From: Symbiodinium natans
Lineage: Eukaryota > Sar > Dinophyceae > Suessiales > Symbiodiniaceae
Reading direction: 5' to 3'
DNA: 64,000 nt
NCBI GenBank assembly: GCA_905221605.1
Contig: CAJNDS010002649.1
Span: forward strand, 189,001-253,000
The notes under the pieces were generated by a model, which was not told the DNA's origin, ran no database searches, and saw only the letters and a program-made list of their open reading frames with translations. Position 1 is the first letter of the stretch. Every line of letters starts with the position of its first letter. Shown piece by piece: positions 1 to 11,200 of this stretch. A program made the position numbers and the translations under genes.

Positions 1-40
1 CTAAACCCTAAACCCCAAACCCTAAACCCTGAAAACCCGT
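1..40 (-). repeat. interstitial telomeric array, CCCTAAA orientation
   Basis: Slightly degenerate CCCTAAA heptamers at the window edge. It forms the left arm of the capsule around the exon at 73-126. It is no longer than dozens of internal arrays, so it is not evidence of a chromosome end. Confidence 0.9.
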
Positions 41-72
41 TTTGCTAGACCCCAAAGGTTTTGGGGGGTGGC

Positions 73-126
73 CCAAGGCTCGGCTTCTGGGTTGAGGAGA
101 CTCCCGAAGTCCTCCAAGCTCAGCAC
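73..126 (-). CDS. 54-nt exon of an unidentified gene
   Basis: On the minus strand a pyrimidine-rich acceptor (TTTCAG|G) opens an 18-codon phase-0 exon reading VLSLEDFGSLLNPEAEPW and closing at a GC donor (TGG|GCCACC). It has the same AG|G and GC signals as the other exons here. It lies between a CCCTAAA array on the left and a TTTAGGG array on the right. The product is not recognised, and the partner exons would lie outside the window or in 256-2640. Confidence 0.45.
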
Positions 127-143
127 CTGAAAGACATCAGGGC

Positions 144-255
144 TTAGGGGTTAGGGTTTAGGGTTTAGGGTTTAGGGTTTAGGGTTTAGGGTTTAGGGTT
201 TAGGATAAGAAATCGGGGTTCTTGGGTTTAGGGTTTAGGGTTTAGGGTTTAGGAT
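144..255 (+). repeat. interstitial telomeric array, TTTAGGG orientation
   Basis: Two runs of TTTAGGG separated by about 20 bp of other sequence; right arm of the capsule around 73-126. Confidence 0.9.
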
Positions 256-2640
256 GGTTGAGGGGTTAGGATTCGGGTGTAGGGCTTAGGCGTTAGGATT
301 CCGATTTGGAGTCTCTACACCCGCTACTTCCGCCTCGTCGTCTCGGAACGTCCAAGAGGGCGTCTCATGCTCGGAAGTAGAGCATGGGCCCAGGTAGAAG
401 AGCGTGAACGAAACTCCCTCCCATTTCAGCGACTCCAGAGCCGATACCGCGACTTCTTTCTCTAGCGTCTCGCTGCTTCGCACGAGGTCGGTCGCCTGAG
501 GCCAGGGGTGGAGGGGATGTAGGACCTTCGGAAACGTGAGGGATGTAAGAACTGCGAGAGTGCGAGGCGCGCGTCTTTCACAAAAACTACTCGGCACCTC
601 GGTGATGCTGCTCAGGAAGTTGTACAGCAAGCAGGTCGCCAGGGCGTTGTCGACGCTGCCGTGAGAGATGACGAGGAATCGTGTGTTGCAGGCATTGCCG
701 CCTCAGCTCAGATTGTCTGTCAACGAAACGCGACAATGTAAGCTGATAGCCGCGAATCCGCAACCACACCCCCGCATCTGAGGCACGAGTATGCGGTCAG
801 AGCACAGTAGAGAGTCTATAACATCCAAAATACTGCAATCCCAAACCTGCAACCTCCAGGCCCAAATAGCCCACAACCTATGCAGCTTTATGACTTATAA
901 CATCACAACCCACTGGCGCCGCCTGCGATCGGATCCGACGATGTACTTCCATTGAAACCTGCATCCAGTGTGCTGGGAGTTCCATCGGCCGAGTCCTCTT
1001 TCATGGGTATGGTAGCGGGGAGCTTGAGCCCACGGCTCCAAGCTCCTCAGCACGTGCGTGCCTAGGGGGAGCGCAAGGGATGCTGTCCAGGACGTGCGGA
1101 AGTTGCAAATGAATAGCCACTTTCCCAAGTCAATCTGCTTCGGCATGTGCCTCAAAAGTGAGTGCTCGTGTATGTGCCTGTATGTGTCCATGCATGTGTA
1201 AAAGGATAAATGTTCTGACAAACGCTATGTACCTATGAGCTTCTTGCACACCCTGTTCTGCAGAGCCCGTGGCTGCGCACGAGAAGTGGGAGCTCCGCTG
1301 GCATGACGCAAAGGGAAGCTGCCATGATAAGCGAAAGGCAAAATACTTATGTACAACATGATGTTGTCAACATCCATACTATGGAAACCTTTTCTTCTAT
1401 CACCAGCAGCCCCGCAGCACCCTACTGTAATCTTCCTAATCTTCCTTCGGCTTCAAGGCTCTAGGGGGTCTAAGGTTTCTAGCGCCAGCTTCTCTAAGTG
1501 TGAGCTGGGACGGCTTTACCAGGCGTGCCTTTCAACCATGGGAGCAGTTTAAGAATCATTCCAAATCGAATCCTGTTGAATACTGGGCGGGAGGGGAGAG
1601 AGCCGCACAAAAAAAGAACAATTCCCTTCCACGAGCATTTTCTGACAAAACAAGGGCGTAAGAAACGCATCAAAGTAGAGGAAGAAGAACAGCGGCTGCC
1701 TAAAAACAGAAGCCATCAAGCCCCGCGAAAAAAGAGGAAGGCCCAGCCACCTCAAGGTTGGGCAGCATCAGGTGGAGGATCTTGAGGACCTCCACACTTC
1801 CGATTTGGGAAGGAGCGGAGGGGGGGACAGAGGGTGGACCGTCTGCCCACAATTGACCTCAACATCCCCAAGCTGGAAACCCCAACTCCCCAACTCGGCT
1901 CCTGGTTCGCTGCTTTTGGGTGGTCATTCTCTGGTGTTCTCTGGTGCTAACTCCATGCTTGTATTGAAGCTCTGCACCCCACGCCAAAGCAACAACATTC
2001 CATGCCTCACGTATTTCCTGAAACCTCAGGCAAATCCCGGAAAGTAACAAACCCCTTAAACCCCTGAACCTCTTAGCCCCCTCCCCAAATAAAATTTAAA
2101 AAAAGTCGAAGGAGAGAACAGAGACCAGCTGCTGTCGGGAGCTGCTTCACGTCTTCCTTCTTCACGGATGAGAGGTACTCCTGCCCACTGCGGGTACCCA
2201 TGAGAAGCTGCATCCACCAGGCGCCCACGTTTCAATATCCGGACCGGCTAGAACGAGAGATTCGCAAGAAAGGCCCTGTCAACATGAAGACTGGATTTGC
2301 TGGTCATCCCACGTCCTGCACCCTGCCGACCCCCTGCTGCATTTTCGGATCCACGGGCATCCTCAAGCAGTGAGGTCAAAGCAAAGGTTGAGGCAGCCAG
2401 GGCTTCAGTTGCCCCGTGGAAAAACATGCCCGAGGCAGGATCGCGGATGGAAAAATATCCAAGCAACCCAGACAAAACACACCGCACTGTAGCAGGTACC
2501 AGTTCCAAACTGAGACTTGGGCTCCTCCCTTGACCCAAAAGAACCTGAACGGCCCAAACACAACTCGGCCACGCAACAACTGGAGTTAACTGGAGGCAAG
2601 CCATCGAGACTTCAGGGAAAAGCATGAGGGCAGCGTGACA
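256..2640. other. no recognisable gene
   Basis: Open frames of 60-138 codons occur on both strands, but none shows a family motif or convincing coding character. Composition is mixed. I see no repeat family apart from scattered TTTAGGG-like words. Confidence 0.4.
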
Positions 2641-2839
2641 TTTGATTGTGGATATCCAGTACACACTTGAAGGGCGACGGACGAAAGCAGCAGCTTAGTG
2701 CTTCCCACCACGGCGACCAGCACTCTACGACGACCCACAAGCACAACTACTATAGCCACCCCAATTACATCCACTACGGCGACGAGCACAACCACAAGCA
2801 CCTCAAATACGATGTCCTGCAAATCACATCACTCACACA

Positions 2840-3165
2840 CTCCTCCTCCTCCTCCTCCTCCTCCTCCTCCTCCTCCTCCTCCTCCTCCTCCTCCTCCTCC
2901 TCCTCCTCCTACTCCTCCTACTCCATCTCCTCTCCTCCTCCTCCACCACTCGCCTATCCTCCTCCTCCTCCTCCTCCTCCTCCTCCTCCTCCTCCTCCTC
3001 CTCCTCCTCCTGCTCCTCCTCCTCCTCCTCCGACGACGACGACGACGAGGAGGAGGACGAGGAGGAGGAGGAGGAGGATGACAAGAACGACGACGAGGGC
3101 GACGACGACGACGACGACGAAAACCACGACTACGACGACGACGAAGACGACGACGACACCACTGC
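2840..3165. repeat. CCT/AGG/GAC trinucleotide microsatellite
   Basis: Long (CCT)n tracts at about 2840-2925 and 2960-3035 are followed by (GAC)n and (GAG)n tracts to about 3165. The reading frames through it (poly-Ser, poly-Pro, poly-Arg, poly-Glu) are by-products of the repeat. The CCT half and the AGG half can pair as an inverted repeat. Confidence 0.9.
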
Positions 3166-3318
3166 GACGAATCGACAGTTCTGCCGGCCACCAAGAACCT
3201 CAAAATTCCAAAAATTGTTGATCTTAAGCCCCGGCCGAGCATCTGATCAGCCGCTGGGGCGCTGCGGTGTGGCGAAACCGCTCCCTGACACCACAGCTGC
3301 CAAGAGCGAGGCTACTCT

Positions 3319-3414
3319 AGGGGCCTCAAGAATTAGAATAGGGCTTTGGGGGTTCTTATAGCAAGTTGATAAAGGGACCATAAGGGAATACTATTAGCAA
3401 TTATTCCGACCCCT
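3319..3414. mobile_element. MITE-C copy 1
   Basis: About 96-bp element starting AGGGGCCTCAAGAATTAGAA and ending AATTATTCCGACCCCT, an imperfect terminal inverted repeat (AGGGGYC..AATAATT type). Relatives lie at 24018 and 56733, with a partial copy at 18793. Confidence 0.7.
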
Positions 3415-4594
3415 ATATTCGGGTTTCAGGCTTCTTGGCTTTTCAGCGTGCTTCATCCACGCTCATGCCGACAAACAGCTCAATGTCCAGTTTCACATGG
3501 CCCAGAGCAACACAGCTTTTACGCCTCTCTCTGCAGAAACACAAACCTACACAAGCTCGCTGCAAGTCGCGCGCAGCCCTTCCCACGTAGCATAGCAGAA
3601 TCTAACTCATGATATCTCACAGGATGATGCATCGGTTGGGGGTTTAGGTTTCAGGGTTTGAGTTAGAGGCGCAGCCGTTGGACTTGGGACTTGAGCCACG
3701 AGCCCCCGAAGAAATCCGAAGCTCAGTCCATCTCTGGCTCACCATGCACCCGCAAGTGTCCAGCCCTGAACTCTAAACGCCCCAAAACCTGTAAACCCTA
3801 AATACCCTGAACCTTAAAACCCAAGTGCCCGAAACCACTGCAAACATTAAACCCTGAACCTTATAGATCCCCTAAAACAAACCTAAACTAAACCCAAAAC
3901 CCAATCACAGGGCCTCGCTGTTCCCTTTGAGGATGCCGCCCCCTGGCTTGAGGCGATGGTGCTGCGGCTCATGCCGGCCCTCCTGACTTCGCTGTCGCTT
4001 GGCTGGACTGCGGGCTGAGGGTTGAGGGGTTGTTTTGCTACCCGCCTAGCTGAGGGTCTGGGGTTTAGGGTGTCACCCCTCAACCCTAAACCCGAGACGC
4101 CTTAGGGGTTTAGCGGCAGAAGTTTCTCTCACAGTGGGGGGGCCAAGGCTCCAGTTTTCAGAGTGCTGGGATGTGTTTCTTTGGTCAGGAGCTGCCCTAC
4201 ACCCCAACAACCCTTTCTTAGGGTTGAAGCCTTTCTTACCCGCCAAGCAGACCAGCCGCACTGCAGGGCAACTTTTCCCGACTAACGACGATGCCTGAAA
4301 CACTGTGCCTTGAAGCAGGCGGCGAAATAGGCATTCTAACAACCCCACACCCTCAAACCCTCAACCCTTACTGCAACACACCCCGGCCTCTGCACCTGCC
4401 TCGTGCTCCTCCTGGAGCAGCGCAGTGCCTCGTTGTCGGGTTAGAAAAGAAGGAGCAGGGGGCTTTTGAGATGTGCTGCCACACGGCGCATTCGACAAAC
4501 CCAGCATCCAAGGGCCTCTTATGACTATGGAGCGAATTACAAAGCTCATAGAGACGTGGGAGTCACTACACAACAAAACCATCCTTGGCAAGGC
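3415..4594. other. no recognisable gene; scattered telomere-like words
   Basis: Degenerate CCCTAAA words near 3780-3900 and 4080-4095. No exon could be supported. Confidence 0.35.
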
Positions 4595-5009
4595 GCGCAT
4601 CTCCTGCTCCTTCCAGCCCATGGGATCCCGCAGCGTCTTCAGGAAGCGGGTGACGCCCGTGGGGCTCGTGTCGTCCTCCACCTCCTCGTCACGGAACCGG
4701 AAGCGCTTCTCCGACATGGGGCTGGTGCTCTTCACCGTCCTCATCTCCTCGACCTCCTCGTCGCTGTCCTTTTGCGCGGGCGCCCGCGCGCGGTCCGCGC
4801 GCTGCTGGCGCTTCTGGGCGCGCGACGCCTGCGTTTCCAGCAGCTCCGACAGGGCCGGGGGCATGTGGACGCCTGTCAGCTGGTAGGAGTCCTGGATGGC
4901 CTCTTGAAGGGCTACCACGAGGCTGTCCTTCACCCGCATGTGGGTGCGGCGATGGTAGACCACGGGCGCGCGCTTCAGGAAGCTGAACTCTTGCTTCCAC
5001 ACATCGTAC
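4595..5009 (-). CDS. 415-nt exon, charged protein of unknown function
   Basis: An open frame of about 138 codons is bounded by an AG|G acceptor (TTAAG|G, 5009) and a GC donor (CGC|GCCTTG, about 4594). The peptide starts YDVWKQEFSFLKRAPVVYHR, has a QASRAQKRQQRADRARAPAQ basic stretch, then an acidic DSDEEVEEM segment and EKRFRFRDEEVEDD, and ends near RDPMGWKEQEMR. The strong charge alternation suggests a disordered or coiled segment. No family is recognised. Without the splice boundaries the frame stays open from 4361 to 5107. A GA donor at 4584 is an alternative 3' limit. Confidence 0.5.
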
Positions 5010-6119
5010 CTTAATCTGGAGGGTGGGCACAGGCAGCTCACGTGACAGACATGATCACACATCACATGGCGGGATTTTGAGCCAGGAGCACATGTCAGCT
5101 TGTGCACCCTATTCTCAGCATCTCGGACATCTTAGCCATCAATCCGAAGAGCACCTCTCCCCAACTCAACTCGAAACCACTGGCCTTCTTGCACCCCAAA
5201 AGCGCCCAGCACCGCAAATCCGCTTGAGAACTCTTCAGAAACATGCCTTCCAAGTGGCTCTTCGGGAGCCAGCCGATCGCCGTCGTAGAATGGAACCTGG
5301 GCTCTCTCCCCTTCCCCTTTATGCTAAACCTCGCTACCCAAACTCTCAGGATAGCTGAGATGAACTGTGCCCTTTTTGCAGCGAGGGTCGTATGAACTGC
5401 ACCCTACATCCTAAACCCTTAACCCTCGAGCTGGTGTGTTCCCGCCCTAAACCCCAAACCCTAAACCCAAACCCTATACCCTATACCCTATACATAGAAA
5501 CCATAAAACCTCAAACAGTGCACCTGCTACGTACTCGTGGGAAGTTAGTCTTAGTTCCTCTGCCACCAGGGAACCACCGGCACGGCAGCCTTGTCCGCCC
5601 AAAGCAGCTCCTGGCGCTGGGTCTTGAGGGCTCAGGGTTTGTTGTGCCAGTCTTGTGAAGATGGATGATGATGTAGCCATGGCGGCCAAGACTTGATGCA
5701 ATTGGTTGGCACAGGTCCCCTCCATGAAGGTTGAAGGGCAAGGCTATGGATGCCTGCCACTGCACGAACTTTGGTGACAACATGTCATCCAACTACAGCC
5801 GGTCCAAGATAGGCCCAGCATGAACCTCCCCTTTAGGCCAAACTTTAGGGCCAGAACCAAAGTTCTTCGAGTGTGTCCCAAGATCCTGACCTTCCCTTCA
5901 GCAAGAAACTCGTGCAATCATGGCCCCCGGAATCCTGGTGCATGCCATTCGGGTCCAGAAGGCCCTCCTGTCATGGGTTGGCAGCATAGGCACATCTCGA
6001 TCCCCCATACAACCCTGTCACTCAGCTGCCAAAGGAGCTTCCGCCCAGAACTCTTCAACCAACCCCTTCACTGCAAGTCCGAGAACGGACCCCACATACA
6101 GTGGTATGTGCCTTGAAGT
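5010..6119. other. no recognisable gene
   Basis: Contains a short degenerate CCCTAAA stretch (about 5450-5490). Open frames on both strands lack convincing coding character. Confidence 0.3.
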
Positions 6120-6260
6120 CTAGCTGCAGCATTGCCCCAAAAGAATCCAGCTCGGCAGCGTGGCCTTGCTGAGCACCCCGACCACCACCCGCGCAGCGGC
6201 GATGTCGGATTTCAATCTGCGCCTGGGCCCAAAGGTGCTTTGGGCTCTTTGGGTCGAACT
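6120..6260 (-). CDS. TIR-like domain fragment (possible terminal exon)
   Basis: A 45-codon open stretch ends at TAG (6120-6122) and contains LKSDIAAARVVVGVLSKATL followed by PSWILLGQ. The hydrophobic strand, then S, then W, resembles the middle strand of a TIR domain (pattern VVVxVLSxxxLxSxW). This is pattern resemblance only; the rest of the fold was not found nearby. The acceptor was not resolved. It could be a pseudo-exon. Confidence 0.3.
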   Translation of the reverse strand, partial: SSTQRAQSTFGPRRRLKSDIAAARVVVGVLSKATLPSWILLGQCCS

Positions 6261-6772
6261 TCAGCAGTGATTCGACCACAAACCTTACCCTACACCCTAT
6301 GACCCTCACTGAGCACCCAAACCCCGTAAACCTGGATTTCGCGAAGCTTGAGGGACTATCATCCTGAGCCCGGATGCTCGTCGAGCAGGCGCGAGAGGTT
6401 TGTGGTATCCAGGCGCACGGACAGCTGCAGCGAGTCGCAGACTTCCTAAGCTGCCGAAGCTTCAATCTGTATGCAGAGGGCTCCTAGTTGAACCCCGGCC
6501 CTTAAACTTAACACTGCAGGTCAGGGACCAAGTAAGTCATCAGGTCAGACTGGGAAACCACAGAGGAACACTTCTGGCCAATGGTGCTGTGAAAAACCCC
6601 TACTACTGGCTAGAGTAGGCCATAGCAAACAAAGAGGCGCGCATGATAGAAAACCATGTCTCTCAAGTCTTCCACCAGCAAAACGTCTCGAACGCGGCCC
6701 CTCCACAAGCTATAATCATGCGGCAAATACAGTACGCCTTCCCCTGAATGATAACCCCCCCAGCCCCGAATT

Positions 6773-8233
6773 TCACATCCTACCCCCTCCCCCTGCCCCC
6801 ATGTTCTTTTGGGGCGGGAAAAAGGGGGGTAGGCCTCGTGGATAGGATTTGGGGGCAACCCAAACTGGGCTCTCGACACTATTTAACCTCCCATTCTCTG
6901 CTTTGTCAAAGCCGAGAAAGGGAGGTTTGTGAGCCAAGGAGGAATGCCCCGGTTTCTTAAACCTGCGCAGAAGGTCTTCCAGGATGACGCGCGTTTCGGC
7001 AGGCAACAAGGTCCCTACATCCCAGTTGCGTAGATCAACAAAGTGGTCCAGCTGCCAAGCGTACCTCGCCGTGGTGTGCTGCCGCTTCGGTAGTCTCCAA
7101 GGTGGGTGCAGTGGCAAGCAACAAGGCCGTTGCCCTAAATACCCCAGTCTTGCCAGAAGGTCAGCTGGAAAGGCAAAAAGCCCAGAAAGTCGGCCGTCAT
7201 CCAGGAGCGACACTAAGAGAAGATCAAAGTCAGCTTCTGAATACGCAAGTCTACCAAACGCTCCTCTGCATTTTGAAAGGTTTGCTGTGTAGGCCTGTGC
7301 CCGTTGAAGAGTTGACGCCTTTTCCTGAACGCGCCACCGGGATCCGTTACCAAGGAGCACGGAGTCCACCGCTGCAAGGTCCCCAAAGGATTTCTCAAGC
7401 TGACAGCCGACGCAATGAAACAACGTCCTCAACAGAACGTGGGCAGCCTCCTCAACCTGGTGGGTGGGACTGCACTGCAAACGAGCATCTGCAAGCGAGA
7501 TATGAGGAAACTCCGTCTGGTTTCGAAAGCAGTTCTCCAACAACGAGCCGACGTCTTCTACCTGGTGTGCCCTGTCCCTGCTTGAACTTGGTCTTATGGA
7601 GAACTTCGACTGTGTCACAGACGCTCCTGGCAAGGCCCATAACACATCGCTGTCAAGCGCGAACAGCATCAGCAACATTCCGGCGTATCCACTCGTCCTA
7701 GAAAACGCATACCCTTGCTTGTTCATGCTGGACGATTTCAATTGCAAGGCAAGCCCGCCAGCGAGAGAGCCTCGGATTTGGAAGAGCGCATCTACTTTGG
7801 AGGACCCTGATACCCGAACAATGTCATAGCTCTCTGCCTGTGGCGACGACAGGAAAAGTCGGTGTAATCGAGCAAAGGATTCCTCCTCCTTCTTGAATTT
7901 GGAAACCGTTGCCAGGGCACGGCCCTGCGACTTCTTCTGGCTTTCTGCAAAACTTGTTTCCGAGGGCGTAGGAAAGTTCAATGAGCGTCTTAAGCGAACT
8001 CCATCAGCACACAAAGCTCGAAGACGAGCATCGTATGCGTGTGCCGCCTCCTGCTCATTGAAAAAATAGCCCACGTGTTCTCGGTGCCTATTGAAGCTGA
8101 CTCGCACGTGAAACTTCTTTTTGGCCTTGCTCCAGTAGACTCCATTGTATTGGCTCGACGCGAAGTGCCGCCACCATTGCCTGGCAAGCAGCACAGTGTG
8201 CTGCTCAAGCCGTCGGACATCAAGCCCCAGCAT
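6773..8233 (-). CDS. AP2-domain protein with two PD-(D/E)XK-like nuclease modules
   Basis: An intronless 486-residue frame starts at a true ATG (8231-8233). Residues 27-88 match an AP2 DNA-binding domain: YNGVYW, then basic strands, VGYFFNEQEAAHAYDARL, closing with LNFP. Downstream are two similar segments. Each has an Asp, then Gln-x-Lys, then an aromatic and hydrophobic helix: D148 with Q164-L-K166, and D290 with Q303-E-K305, each followed by S/AS and a Leu-rich stretch ending near WALPG or LFAFP. That is the arrangement of the D...QxK variant of the PD-(D/E)XK fold seen in Mrr-like nucleases. I infer two tandem nuclease-like modules joined to an AP2 domain, reminiscent in logic of AP2-HNH homing endonucleases. 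The last 60 residues are low-complexity and may be read-through. No terminal repeats were seen around the gene. The AP2 call is firm; the nuclease call is inference. Confidence 0.65.
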   Translation of the reverse strand: MLGLDVRRLEQHTVLLARQWWRHFASSQYNGVYWSKAKKKFHVRVSFNRHREHVGYFFNEQEAAHAYDARLRALCADGVRLRRSLNFPTPSETSFAESQKKSQGRALATVSKFKKEEESFARLHRLFLSSPQAESYDIVRVSGSSKVDALFQIRGSLAGGLALQLKSSSMNKQGYAFSRTSGYAGMLLMLFALDSDVLWALPGASVTQSKFSIRPSSSRDRAHQVEDVGSLLENCFRNQTEFPHISLADARLQCSPTHQVEEAAHVLLRTLFHCVGCQLEKSFGDLAAVDSVLLGNGSRWRVQEKASTLQRAQAYTANLSKCRGAFGRLAYSEADFDLLLVSLLDDGRLSGLFAFPADLLARLGYLGQRPCCLPLHPPWRLPKRQHTTARYAWQLDHFVDLRNWDVGTLLPAETRVILEDLLRRFKKPGHSSLAHKPPFLGFDKAENGRLNSVESPVWVAPKSYPRGLPPFFPPQKNMGAGGGGRM

Positions 8234-11200
8234 CCGTTGATGGAGGCAAAAGCTGTCTGCTCACACAGGTGGTGGCTACCAACAACCGATTAACATAGGA
8301 TTTCTGAACATGCACGTCTACTTAGCGCCTCCGGGGATGCGCAGGCTTACTGCACAGCCATGTGCTGGAAGAGTTGAGGCCTTTCTCCTCAAAATCGCCA
8401 TCGGTCCACAGTTGCTAAACCCGTAACGATAGAGTCTAGAGTTTACAGGCGTCTATGTTTGCGTGTGTGTTGGGGCTTCTTTGTTGCGCTAAGATGCGTA
8501 TGTGTGTATGCTGGGAGTATTTTTCTTCATGCACGTTTCACAAGGCGTAGACCCTACACCCCCAACCTTAAGACCCCTGAAGCCTCTAACCCCTTAACCC
8601 TACGGACCCGAAACACGAGGAGACATGTCAGGGCCTCAACCCGAAATGCTGCGTGCATCTGAGCCTCCGAGATCCATGAAGCGAAGTGGAGAGAGAAGTC
8701 TTGGGACCTGGGGGCGATGGGCTCGAAACCGCCCTTGTTCTTTTCTGAGGCTTAGGATGCTGGGCCTCGGGTTTCAGATTCTGGTTGGGGGCTTATAAAC
8801 CCGAAGCCCTAAAGAGGGCTCCGGGGCTTCAAGTCTAGAGTTGTAGGTTCAGGGTTTGGGGTTGCAGGGCTTGACTGGGCTGGCTCAGCACCTGAGAAGA
8901 CCACCTCACACCAGAAGCCCTAAGTCTCAAGAAGACGAAAGCACGCGCCCGGAGCTTGCATCTAAACATCCCGATGACCTTAACCTCAACGGCTTCCTGC
9001 CGCGCTGCGGATTCTTTGCGTCCTCGTCTTCAAAGCCGTGATGGTAGGAAACGAAGACCTCGCCAGCGCGCTGACTTGACTTGACAGGTTGAAGCTCCAA
9101 CCCATGCCAAGATCTTCTCTAGCTTAAATAAACTCTGAGAGAGAGAGAGAGAGAAAAAATAAAATGAAATAAAATGAACGCACTCCGCAAGGAAATGAGA
9201 AAACGCTGCCCCTCTGCTTAAACCCTAAACCCTTTCTAGCCACGGACTGGCAATCGGGACCCCCCGCAAACCCAAACCCTAAACCCTCAACCCTAAACCC
9301 TCAACCCTTTTGCAACAGGCTTGCCACTTCGCCCGGAGTTGGTGCTCCCTCAACCCTCAACCCTAAACCCAAAACCACAGCAAGTCATGGTCCAAGCGGC
9401 GTCGTGGCGCTTGGCCTCTCTGGGGACAACCTGGAAGCAGCTCCGGGCCGACCGGGCTCAGACATGGGTATTTCCCAAACTTAGGGGCGGAACCTCCTCA
9501 ACCCCTAAACCCCCTAAACCCGTTAAACCCTGAATACCCGAGCTCCAAACAAGGTTCACCTTTTATTTGGAATAGGATTATGTACATATACCCAAAAGAG
9601 AAAAAGGTTCACTACCCAGCCCCGAAGCAACACTAGGGGCTCCAGTTTTGGGTGGCCTTTGAAAGGGGAGGATACCAAGTTTGGGGGGTAATAAGTGCAT
9701 TGTGCCGCATTCGGGGTTCTTTCTGGGGGGGTTGCCCTCGAAATTTGGGGTATACAAGGGACGCCCCTACTGCGGGACTTCCTATCTTGGTACCTCTGTG
9801 GTTTCATTGCCCTCGAGCTCGCCAGGAGTCTGCTGACACTAAGGCCCAGCTCCGGCACTATCGCCCAGGTTTTTCCCACGTCCTTGTTTGCATCCGGGCC
9901 CCGGCTGATGGATGGAGCCAGAATCCAGCAGCGCTAAACCCTTAACCTGCAACCCGAAGTGGGTGGGTTCAGCCGCAGTCGGAGAAACCCTCATCCGCCT
10001 AGGGTTTAGGGTTTAGGGTTTACGGTTTACGGGTTTAGGGTTAATGGCTTAATCGCTCACTCGGACGCCAGGGCGAGGCAGATACTCGTTTAGGGTTTAG
10101 GGTTTAAGGTTTGGGGTTTGGGGTTTCGGCCGTGCAGGGCCCAGGGTCCAGGGTCAGCAGCCTAGGGATGCCCGTTTCAGCCAAGGCACCACTTTGTCGT
10201 GCCCCTGGCTAGCCTGAGATGAAGACCCAGCATCCGCAAAAGCCCGAATCCGCAGCCCCAACCGTGATCCCAAACAAGTCTAGAAACAACTAGCCCACTC
10301 TCGAGACCTCCTCCTTGGAGAAGACTGCACTAATTAGCCCACTCAACAAGGCAAAAAATCACTCCGGACCACGAAAGTCTGAACCCACAGAGCCCCCTGC
10401 CTGGGACTTTAGGGGTGCAGGAAGGACTGGATCCTTGCGTTTGGTGCTGCCACATGCTTTTGCCCCGGTCCCCCTTACTACTACCTACTGAGAACGAAGT
10501 AAGTTCAGGTGCACTTTCGGGTACATCCTGTGTCCTCTAAAAGTTGGAATATAAGCCCCCCCAACTACTGCAACCCGACCCTGCCACCCCTCCCATGTCA
10601 GCGAAGAGACGCAGCCGCCCATTCCCAAGCATACGCCGGGAAGGGGGTGCCGGCAACATGGCCATGACCGGGTTTTCACGTGTGTGTCTGGCCCTCCGCT
10701 GGGGGCTTGAAGCTTATGATAAGGCTTAGGGGTCGGGCCTCGGGGTGGCTAGGGCTGAGAGAAACGTGGAATGTGGCTTCGGCTTGTTCAAGTTACCAAG
10801 TTGCCTCAAGATGCCCGAGATGATGCTGCGCAGAGGGCTTGGAGTGTAGAAACTTGGAGGAGGGGATTGTAGGGATGGGGGTTGGGGGGGGGGAGGGGCT
10901 TGGTCCCTCTCATGGCTGCCGCGAAATTTTTGGCACAGAAGAACTGGGGAGCTGTGCCTTTTGAGAGGGCGCCTTGAGGCAAGGGGTGGGTTTCAGGCTG
11001 CCACAGGGATTCGGAGTTTGGGCTTGAGGGTGCACTGCAACCCCCTTTTCCCGAGTCTGCCGGTTGACAGCCACACGCCTGTGCTCAGGACACAGGTGCG
11101 CGGGCCTCTTGCTTGAACTTCGTACGAAGGCTCGAGGGAGAACGTGAACAAGAAGAACGTGTAGGGTTCAGTCCCGCGTGTAGGGCCTGGGGTTCGTGGG

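Noticed and set aside
1-40. The left edge as a chromosome end
   Set aside because: Dozens of internal arrays are as long or longer and occur in both orientations.
2646-3242. Long poly-Ser, poly-Pro and poly-Arg reading frames
   Set aside because: They are translations of trinucleotide microsatellites in several frames and both strands, with no non-repeat coding context.
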